From assembly GCA_900766575.1 (NCBI GenBank), contig CAAFVW010000106.1, positions 1 to 39,735 on the forward strand: a stretch of DNA of 39,735 nucleotides, given 5' to 3'. The notes below the pieces were generated by a model. The model did no database searches and was not told the DNA's origin. It saw only the letters and a program-made list of their open reading frames with translations. Of the stretch, positions 34,847 to 39,735 are shown one piece after another (position 1 is the stretch's first letter; each line of letters begins with the position of its first letter). Source of the stretch: Lachnospiraceae bacterium (GTDB lineage Bacteria > Bacillota > Clostridia > Lachnospirales > Lachnospiraceae). A program made the position numbers and the translations under genes.

Positions 34847-35290
34847 TTACTGGCCGATCTCCAGCCCCTTCAACGCCATGGATTTGCTGGCATTAAACGC
34901 GGTGGAATTCGCCTCATAAGATCTGCTGGCATCAATCAGATCTGTCATCTCCGTGACGATATTTACATTAGGGTACGTCACATAACCGTTCTCATCTGCA
35001 TCCGGATGGGAAGGATCATATACCCTATTCATCTCTGTCGTGGTATCTTCAAAAATCTGACTTACTTTTACCCCGCTGCCGGAGTAGCTGTTTTTCACAT
35101 CATGGAACACCTGGCTGAAAGTCTGCTGTGGATTTTTCTCCTGAAAAGTAACGATCTTGCGGCGGTAAGGCGTTCCGTCCTCGGTTCTTGTAGTATTGGC
35201 ATTGGCAACATTCTCAGAGATCACGTCCATACGCAGTCTCTGTGCTGTAAGTCCCGATGCCGTAACATCAAATGCTGAAAACATACTCAT
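34847..35290 (-). CDS. flgC: Flagellar rod protein FlgC
   Basis: A 147-residue proximal rod protein. The N-terminus has FDVTASGLTAQRLRMDVISE and NVANANTT, the rod family signature. The C-terminus has MTDLIDASRSYEANSTAFNA and a final SMALKGLEIGQ helix. FlgB, FlgC and FliE start the rod. The ATG at 35290 has GAGGAA nine bases upstream. It follows flgB by 11 bases. Confidence 0.95.
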   Translation of the reverse strand: MSMFSAFDVTASGLTAQRLRMDVISENVANANTTRTEDGTPYRRKIVTFQEKNPQQTFSQVFHDVKNSYSGSGVKVSQIFEDTTTEMNRVYDPSHPDADENGYVTYPNVNIVTEMTDLIDASRSYEANSTAFNASKSMALKGLEIGQ

Positions 35291-35301
35291 ACACTAATTC
35301 C

Positions 35302-35691
35302 TCATTTCATCACAGTCTGTAAATTGGTAAATTCCTGATTAATGCTGCTGATCAGTCCCTGATATTTCAGCTGATTCTCCGCCAGCATTACATTCTCGTT
35401 CTCAATATCCACATTATTGCCGTCCAGACGGTAGGAATAATTGGCATAATCCACATAAGCTCTGCCCCGAAGTCTGCCCAGATTGACATTGGCCACCTTG
35501 TCGTCCATGGACTGGTATCTGTTGTTGCCAAGGGCCTGCTGCAATACCGATTCAAAAGCAACATCCTGCCTCTTATAGCCCGGAGTATCCACGTTGGCAA
35601 TATTATTGGAAATCGCCTCATTCCTCTGCCAGGCCGCATCCGCTGCCCGGTTCAGAACATTGATATAATCAAATGCGTTTGTCTGTATCAT
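35302..35691 (-). CDS. flgB: Flagellar rod protein FlgB (first gene of operon)
   Basis: A 129-residue rod protein and the first gene of the fla/che operon. The motif NEAISNNIANVDTPGYKRQD at about residues 24-43 is the rod/hook signature. The rest has a short middle part and a C-terminal helix with MLAENQLKYQGLISSIN. The ATG at 35691 has GAGG four to five bases upstream. It is divided from codY by a terminator and a promoter. Confidence 0.95.
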   Translation of the reverse strand: MIQTNAFDYINVLNRAADAAWQRNEAISNNIANVDTPGYKRQDVAFESVLQQALGNNRYQSMDDKVANVNLGRLRGRAYVDYANYSYRLDGNNVDIENENVMLAENQLKYQGLISSINQEFTNLQTVMK

Positions 35692-35761
35692 ACTACCTCA
35701 CATTCCGCAGTTTTTATCTAATTGCATAGAAACCGCTTCTACCATATACCTATTCTACTCT

Positions 35762-35789
35762 ATTATAAAGTATTTCGACAAAAACACAA
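35762..35789 (-). promoter_or_regulatory. Main fla/che operon promoter (sigma-A-like)
   Basis: On the minus strand a perfect TATAAT (35767-35762) is preceded by a poor -35 element, TTGTGT (35789-35784), with a 16-base spacer. The predicted start lies near 35755, about 64 bases before flgB. The surrounding sequence is very AT-rich, and the weak -35 suggests an activator or supercoiling input. No sigma-28 motif was seen. Confidence 0.6.
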
Positions 35790-35811
35790 TAGTAAAATAA
35801 ACTCACTCAAA

Positions 35812-35857
35812 AATAAATATAAAGAAAAGAGACTATTTTTTGCAATAGTCTCTTCTT
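35812..35857 (-). terminator. Intrinsic terminator of codY
   Basis: An 11-bp perfect stem (plus 35827-35837 with 35844-35854) has a 6-base loop GCAAAA and is followed on the minus strand by TTTTCTTTATATTTATTTTT. It lies just after the codY stop and separates codY transcription from the flgB operon. Confidence 0.9.
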
Positions 35858-35887
35858 CCTAAACAGTTGTTTTTCTGCATTTTTCTA

Positions 35888-36676
35888 TTAATTTTTGCCA
35901 TTCTGACGCTTTAATTCCTCGATTTCATCAAACACAGCATCATTCAGAACTTTAATATACGTTCCTTTCATACCGGAGGATCTGGATTCGATAACACCGG
36001 CACTTTCAAACTTCCGCAGGGCATTGACGATCACAGATCTCGTAATGCCGACTCTGTCCGCGATCTTGCTGGCTACCAGAATTCCTTCCATGCCGTTAAG
36101 TTCATCGAAAATATGAGTGATTGCTTCCATTTCCGAGAAAGAAAGGGTACTGACAGCGGATTTCACAACCGCTACCTTCCGGCTCTCCTCCGCACTCTCC
36201 TCGTTCACTGCCCGCAGCATCTCCAGTCCTACGACCGTGGTGCCGTATTCGCAGAGAATGATATCATCAATATCATACTGTTCATCGCATTTGTAAATGA
36301 ACAGAGTGCCCAGACGTTCCCCTGCGATTTCAATCGGAGTAATGATAGCCCGGAATTTTCTCGTATCAATGTTCTCAAAACCGAGTGTCTCCAGATTCAC
36401 ATTTTCTTTCGTGGATAACACACCCAGAAGTCTCTCGTTTAACATCGGATCGATAAATCCACCGATATTATCGTCCAGCAGTTCTGTAATCGGCTCAATG
36501 CCGTCAGATTTTCCAACGCCAAGCACTTTTCCTTTTCTGCTGATCACCAGTACATTGGAATTCAGGATTTCCCGCATCACCTTACAGATGTCACTGAATA
36601 CCACTTTGCTGGAATTGTTATTGTGTAATAATTTCCCGATTTTACGTGTTTTGTCCAACAACTGTACGCTGCTCAT
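35888..36676 (-). CDS. codY: GTP- and branched-chain-amino-acid-sensing repressor CodY
   Basis: A 262-residue CodY. The N-terminal GAF domain (about residues 1-155) binds isoleucine, leucine or valine; it starts with LLDKTRKIGKLLHNN and includes VLVISRKGKVLG. The C-terminal winged helix has the recognition helix in ASKIADRVGITRSVIVNALR and KFESAGVIESRSSGMKGTYI. CodY represses many genes during nutrient excess, and in B. subtilis it represses fla/che. Its position directly upstream of flgB is conserved. The ribosome binding site is GGAGGAAGA before the ATG at 36676. Confidence 0.97.
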   Translation of the reverse strand: MSSVQLLDKTRKIGKLLHNNNSSKVVFSDICKVMREILNSNVLVISRKGKVLGVGKSDGIEPITELLDDNIGGFIDPMLNERLLGVLSTKENVNLETLGFENIDTRKFRAIITPIEIAGERLGTLFIYKCDEQYDIDDIILCEYGTTVVGLEMLRAVNEESAEESRKVAVVKSAVSTLSFSEMEAITHIFDELNGMEGILVASKIADRVGITRSVIVNALRKFESAGVIESRSSGMKGTYIKVLNDAVFDEIEELKRQNGKN

Positions 36677-36725
36677 CTATCTTCCTCCGTCTACACATAC
36701 TACGAAACCACCAGATGTTATGCAC

Positions 36726-36754
36726 ATTGTAGCACATGTAATTTCAGATTACAA
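36726..36754 (-). promoter_or_regulatory. codY promoter with extended -10
   Basis: On the minus strand TTGTAA (36754-36749) and TACAAT (36731-36726) are 17 bases apart, with a TGC extended -10 directly before TACAAT. The start would be near 36719, giving a leader of about 43 bases. topA has no visible terminator, so readthrough may add to codY transcription. Confidence 0.75.
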
Positions 36755-36768
36755 TGAAAATAGCGTTA

Positions 36769-36783
36769 ATTTATGAGAAAATT
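36769..36783 (-). promoter_or_regulatory. Candidate CodY box upstream of codY promoter
   Basis: The minus-strand sequence AATTTTCTCATAAAT matches 12 of 15 bases of the CodY consensus AATTTTCWGAAAATT. It lies 14 bases upstream of the codY -35 element and suggests autoregulation. AT-rich DNA gives some chance matches, so it is a candidate only. Confidence 0.4.
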
Positions 36784-36799
36784 CTGACAGTATATAAAA

Positions 36800-38875
36800 C
36801 TACTTCTCTTCCGTCGGTTTATTTTTCACATAACCGCACTGTTCATCCATGCAGACCAGTTTATTGCCCTTTTCCAACAGCAGTTTGCCGCAGCGGGGAC
36901 ATTTTTCACCCGAAGGTTTCTGCCATACCATGAAATCACATTCCGGATTGTCAATACAGCCGTAATATTTTCTGCCTTTTTTGGTCTTTTTCATGACAAT
37001 ATCCTTGCCGCACTTCGGACAGGCTACGCCGATCTTTTCAAAATAAGGCTTGGTATTGCGGCACTCGGGGAATCCGGGGCATGCCAGGAATCTGCCGTGG
37101 GGGCCGTATTTGATCACCATACGTCTGCCGCACAGCTCACAGACCTCATCGGATTCTTCATCCGCGATAGTCACCTCTGCCAGCTCCTTCTCCGCATTCT
37201 TTACTGCCTCATCCAGATCGGGATAGAAATTGGCTACAATGGTCTTCCATTTTACGGTGCCTTCTTCCACACCATCCAGCAAAGCTTCCATGTTCGCGGT
37301 GAAATTCACATCCACGATGGAAGGAAAAGCTTCCTTCATCATGTTGTTGACCACCTCTCCCAGCTCTGTAACGTAGAGATTGCGATTCTCCTTGGCAATG
37401 TATCTTCTGGCCAGAATCGTGGTAATGGTCGGTGCGTAGGTACTGGGACGTCCGATTCCCAGTTCTTCCATGGCACGCACCAGGCTGGCCTCGGTGTAAT
37501 GTGCAGGCGGCTGCGTAAAATGCTGTTTCGGATCAAAGCTCTGGAATTCCAGCACACTGTTCTCATCCAGATTGCCACCCAGCACATTTTCCTCTTCCCT
37601 GTCATCCTCCTGAGTATAGACGCTCATGAAACCGTCAAAACGCATTCTGGAGGCTGCCAGTGTGAAGATCTGATTCTTCGCCTGAATCTTCACGGAAGTG
37701 GTATCGTACTGTGCTGCACTCATACGGCTCGCCACAAATCGTTTCCAGATCAGCTGATATAACCGAAACAGGTCTCTGGGCAGCTGCTCCTTAACCACAA
37801 CAGGCATCCGATTGAGGTCTGTGGGTCGGATTGCCTCATGGGCATCCTGGATCTTCTGGCTGCTCTTCTTCTCCGTGGCTGCAGCCGTTTTATATTTTTC
37901 CCCGTAATGCGCATCTATAAATTCCGCTGCCTGTGCCTCGGCTTCTTCTGATACACGGGTAGAATCGGTACGCAGATAGGTAATCAGACCGACCGTGCCC
38001 TCTCCCTTAATATCCACGCCTTCATATAACTGCTGTGCCAGGCGCATGGTCTTCTGGGTAGAAAAGTTCAGAACCTTGCTGGCTTCCTGCTGCAACGTGG
38101 AAGTAGTAAAAGGAAGCGGCGCTTTTTTCACGCGCTCACCGTGGCGTACTTCCTTCACTTCATATTTGGCGTCTTTCAGGGAATCCATGATCTTATCAGC
38201 TTCTTCCTTGCTGCCGATCCCCTGTTTTTTCTCTGTAGTTCCGTAATATTTTGCACAAATTGGCTTTTTCTCGCCCTTTACCTTCAGGTTGACATCCAGA
38301 GACCAGTATTCCTCCGGAATAAAGGCATTGATCTCATCCTCTCTGTCGCAGATGATACGAAGCGCCACAGACTGCACGCGGCCGGCACTCAGGCCTCTTT
38401 TGATCTTCGCCCACAAAAGCGGAGAGATGCGGTAACCTACCATACGGTCCAGCATACGTCTTGCCTGCTGGGCATCTACCAGATTCATGTCAATCTCTCT
38501 GGCATTCTTCAGTGACTCTTTCACCGCATTCTTTGTGATCTCATTAAAGGTAATACGATATACTTTTTTATTTTCCAATTTCAGAGCATAGTACAAATGC
38601 CAGGAAATAGCTTCTCCCTCACGGTCCGGGTCGGTTGCGAGATAAATCTTCTCTGCCTTCTTCACTTCCTTGCGCAAAGCCGCCAGAAGGTCTCCCTTTC
38701 CTCGGATGGTAATATATTTCGGTTCATAATCATGTTCCGGATCAAAACCCAGTTGACTCTTGGGCAGGTCCCTCACATGCCCCTGGCTGGCCATAACCTC
38801 GTAATTTGCTCCCAAAAACTTTTTGATTGTCTTCACCTTGGCCGGTGACTCTACAATTACTAAATATTTTGCCAT
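36800..38875 (-). CDS. topA: DNA topoisomerase I
   Basis: A 691-residue type IA topoisomerase. The TOPRIM domain starts at LVIVESPAKVKTI and has the acidic TDPDREGE at 81-88. The catalytic Tyr is Tyr300 in LITYLRTDSTRVS. The C-terminus has three Cys4 zinc-ribbon modules (CELCGRRM..C, CPKCGKDI..C, CPRCGKLL..C). It relaxes negative supercoils. The ATG at 38875 (MAKYLVIVES) is chosen over an ATG four codons upstream because GGGAG lies in between. topA near codY and flgB is conserved in Firmicutes. Confidence 0.97.
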   Translation of the reverse strand: MAKYLVIVESPAKVKTIKKFLGANYEVMASQGHVRDLPKSQLGFDPEHDYEPKYITIRGKGDLLAALRKEVKKAEKIYLATDPDREGEAISWHLYYALKLENKKVYRITFNEITKNAVKESLKNAREIDMNLVDAQQARRMLDRMVGYRISPLLWAKIKRGLSAGRVQSVALRIICDREDEINAFIPEEYWSLDVNLKVKGEKKPICAKYYGTTEKKQGIGSKEEADKIMDSLKDAKYEVKEVRHGERVKKAPLPFTTSTLQQEASKVLNFSTQKTMRLAQQLYEGVDIKGEGTVGLITYLRTDSTRVSEEAEAQAAEFIDAHYGEKYKTAAATEKKSSQKIQDAHEAIRPTDLNRMPVVVKEQLPRDLFRLYQLIWKRFVASRMSAAQYDTTSVKIQAKNQIFTLAASRMRFDGFMSVYTQEDDREEENVLGGNLDENSVLEFQSFDPKQHFTQPPAHYTEASLVRAMEELGIGRPSTYAPTITTILARRYIAKENRNLYVTELGEVVNNMMKEAFPSIVDVNFTANMEALLDGVEEGTVKWKTIVANFYPDLDEAVKNAEKELAEVTIADEESDEVCELCGRRMVIKYGPHGRFLACPGFPECRNTKPYFEKIGVACPKCGKDIVMKKTKKGRKYYGCIDNPECDFMVWQKPSGEKCPRCGKLLLEKGNKLVCMDEQCGYVKNKPTEEK

Positions 38876-38966
38876 ACGCACTCCCATCTATCCGTCTATG
38901 CGGATCTACGGCAACCGGTTCCCGCCTCTTTGCCGTATTTTCCCCTGCTTTGAGTAATCGTGAACC

Positions 38967-38995
38967 ACTATACAACAAAAAAATGGGAATGGCAA
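38967..38995 (-). promoter_or_regulatory. topA promoter (sigma-A type)
   Basis: On the minus strand TTGCCA (38995-38990) and TATAGT (38972-38967) are 17 bases apart. The predicted start lies near 38960, giving a leader of about 85 bases. The interval 38876-38966 holds no other feature that I can support. Confidence 0.75.
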
Positions 38996-39041
38996 GAAAA
39001 TTTTTTCGCGACAGGAATACCTTCCAAAGAAATGAAGCAAT

Positions 39042-39080
39042 AAAAAATGCCCGAAAGCTTTCAATTTATGCTTTCCGACA
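39042..39080 (-). terminator. Terminator after tRNA-Glu
   Basis: A hairpin of 6 bp plus 4 bp with a single G-G mismatch (plus 39048-39058 with 39070-39080) is followed on the minus strand by a six-base U-run at 39047-39042. It lies 36 bases after the promoter-distal tRNA-Glu gene and before the topA promoter. Confidence 0.65.
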
Positions 39081-39115
39081 CTTTTCAGGGTTGGGCTATT
39101 CTATGAAAGAATAAG

Positions 39116-39187
39116 CAGCTGATAGGGGAATCGAACCCCTGTTTTCGCCGTGAGAGGGCGACGTCTTAACCGCTTGACCAATCAGCC
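39116..39187 (-). tRNA. tRNA-Glu (anticodon CTC), copy 1
   Basis: A 72-base cloverleaf. The acceptor stem GGCTGAT pairs with ATCAGCT (one G-U). The anticodon stem TCGCC/GGCGA encloses loop CTCTCAC, giving anticodon CTC for GAG codons. The T arm AGGGG-TTCGATT-CCCCT is perfect. The CCA end is not encoded. It is identical to the second copy 160 bases upstream. Confidence 0.95.
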
Positions 39188-39211
39188 ATAGGTTACTTAC
39201 GAACCTTGTTC

Positions 39212-39240
39212 AGTATAATACATTTATTTGAAAATTGCAA
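39212..39240 (-). promoter_or_regulatory. Promoter of tRNA-Glu copy 1
   Basis: On the minus strand TTGCAA (39240-39235) and TATACT (39217-39212) are 17 bases apart, close to consensus. A GAAC-rich stretch follows before the tRNA 5' end. Confidence 0.8.
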
Positions 39241-39246
39241 GTATTT

Positions 39247-39272
39247 TTTGAAAAATTTCTACAATTTTCAAA
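39247..39272 (-). terminator. AT-only hairpin between the two tRNA-Glu genes
   Basis: TTTGAAAA and TTTTCAAA arms (plus 39265-39272 and 39247-39254) can form an AT-rich hairpin just after copy 2, with a short A/T run following. It is weak as a terminator and may let transcription continue into copy 1. Confidence 0.3.
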
Positions 39273-39275
39273 GAG

Positions 39276-39347
39276 CAGCTGATAGGGGAATCGAACCCCT
39301 GTTTTCGCCGTGAGAGGGCGACGTCTTAACCGCTTGACCAATCAGCC
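39276..39347 (-). tRNA. tRNA-Glu (anticodon CTC), copy 2
   Basis: This copy is identical over all 72 bases to the tRNA-Glu at 39116-39187, with the same CTC anticodon and no encoded CCA. It has its own promoter. The flanking sequences differ, so the duplication covers little more than the tRNA itself. Confidence 0.95.
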
Positions 39348-39366
39348 ACAAAAACAGTACTTGCAT

Positions 39367-39395
39367 AGTATAATCGAGTTGTCGAAAAAATGCAA
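39367..39395 (-). promoter_or_regulatory. Promoter of tRNA-Glu copy 2
   Basis: On the minus strand TTGCAT (39395-39390) and TATACT (39372-39367) are 17 bases apart. The -10 is the same as for copy 1 and the -35 differs by one base, while the spacers differ. Confidence 0.8.
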
Positions 39396-39420
39396 GCACT
39401 TTTTTTAAAAATTTTTAGAC

Positions 39421-39631
39421 CAGCTCAGCCCACGGCCATTCGCAAAAGCGGCTGGCCGGACTACAGCTCAGCCCACGGTCATTCGCAAAAGCGGCTGCTG
39501 CGCAGTCGACGCCGCTTGCGCGGCTCATCTTTTGCTTCATGGATTGGGCGCTCCGCTCATGGGCTAGCCAAAACGGTGCTTTGTGTGCAAGCACCCACGC
39601 CCCCGTTTCGGCTGTCCCATGGCTGAGCTGT
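39421..39631. repeat. GC-rich structured repeat element between polC and tRNA-Glu
   Basis: A block of about 210 bases with about 63% GC by hand count, beside AT-rich tRNA spacers. A 34-base unit occurs twice (39421-39454 and 39464-39497) with one mismatch. An 11-base part of it, ACAGCTCAGCC at 39463-39473, recurs inverted at 39621-39631. Internal hairpins include a stem capped by a GCAA tetraloop on the minus strand (39511-39524) and a long imperfect stem (39558-39576 with 39603-39621). No credible gene is present. It could be a dispersed repeat, a terminator of polC, or a structured RNA. Confidence 0.7.
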
Positions 39632-39735
39632 TACACCAGGTCAAATATACTGATCTGATTGGACTCCGGGAGGTCTCCCAATAATCCCAGGGAATCCATC
39701 AGGTCGATGATGGTCTTGGAGACTTTGGTTCTCTG
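39631..39735 (-). CDS. polC: DNA polymerase III PolC-type, C-terminal end (runs off window)
   Basis: The last 34 codons and the stop of a minus-strand gene are present. The frame reads KVSKTIIDLMDSLGLL, then LPESNQISIFDLV. The pattern SKT-x-I-x5-G-x5-LPxxNQxSxF is the usual end of PolC, the replicative polymerase of Firmicutes. The match is from memory and the piece is short, but the motif is distinctive. The GC-rich repeat begins at its stop codon. Confidence 0.75.
   Translation of the reverse strand, partial: QRTKVSKTIIDLMDSLGLLGDLPESNQISIFDLV

Noticed and set aside
35755..35800. Possible CodY box at the flgB promoter (TTTTTGTCGAAATAC)
   Set aside because: Only 7 of 15 consensus positions match, no better than expected in AT-rich DNA.
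35692..35887. Possible sigma-28 promoter before flgB
   Set aside because: No TAAA-N15-GCCGATAT-like sequence was found; the only convincing -10 is the sigma-A type TATAAT.
38742..38978. 78-codon minus-strand frame over the start of topA
   Set aside because: It overlaps the topA start in another frame and includes the topA -10 element; no family resemblance.
39390..39626. 78-codon open frame on the plus strand over the GC-rich repeat
   Set aside because: It crosses the tRNA promoter, lacks a ribosome binding site and is mostly made of the repeat units.
1..39735. CRISPR array, IS element or prophage
   Set aside because: No regular repeat-spacer series, transposase, integrase or phage gene was seen; the only repeats are those near polC and in fliY.

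Overview
The window is a stretch of a low-to-mid GC Firmicutes chromosome, most likely a motile member of the Lachnospiraceae or a close Clostridia relative. The evidence is a PolC-type DNA polymerase III tail, a CodY repressor, CheC/CheD chemotaxis, a FliY-type switch protein, and the order topA - codY - flgB ... sigD - rpsB, which matches the Bacillus/Clostridium fla/che locus. Almost every gene reads on the minus strand, so transcription runs from high to low coordinates. The genus call is inference. I found no prophage, IS element or CRISPR array.

Upstream block (39735 to 36677): the C-terminus of polC; a GC-rich, internally repeated, structured spacer; two identical tRNA-Glu(CTC) genes, each with its own promoter; topA with its own promoter; then codY, which has an extended -10 promoter and a candidate CodY box just upstream of it. 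A strong intrinsic terminator closes codY.

Fla/che operon (35691 to 660): about 40 consecutive minus-strand genes behind one sigma-A-like promoter at about 35762-35789, with mostly tiny gaps or overlaps and no convincing internal terminator. In order they are: rod and basal body (flgB, flgC, fliE, fliF); rotor and export ATPase complex (fliG, fliH, fliI, fliJ); a MotE/YlxF-like protein; hook length control, hook cap and hook (fliK, flgD, a TIGR02530-type protein, flgE); flbD/swrD; stator (motA, motB); fliL; switch (fliM, fliY) and cheY; export gate (fliO, fliP, fliQ, fliR, flhB, flhA); placement GTPase and ATPase (flhF, flhG); a PilZ c-di-GMP brake; chemotaxis (cheB, cheA, cheW, cheC, cheD); a small membrane protein; sigma-28; and a poorly characterised tail (FapA/DUF342, a 104-aa charged protein, a SwrB-like membrane protein, an MltG-like protein). 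Filament genes, distal rod and hook-junction genes, cheR and receptors are not here and must lie elsewhere.

Downstream block (659 to 1): a hairpin ends the operon and its loop carries the -35 element of the rpsB promoter. A leader of about 140 nt follows, then the first 159 codons of rpsB.

The main genes are conserved and I see no wholly new system. The most unusual points are the methionine-rich repeat linker in FliY, the structured repeat beside polC, the terminator/promoter overlap before rpsB, hairpins on both sides of flgE, and the little-known genes between cheD and rpsB.
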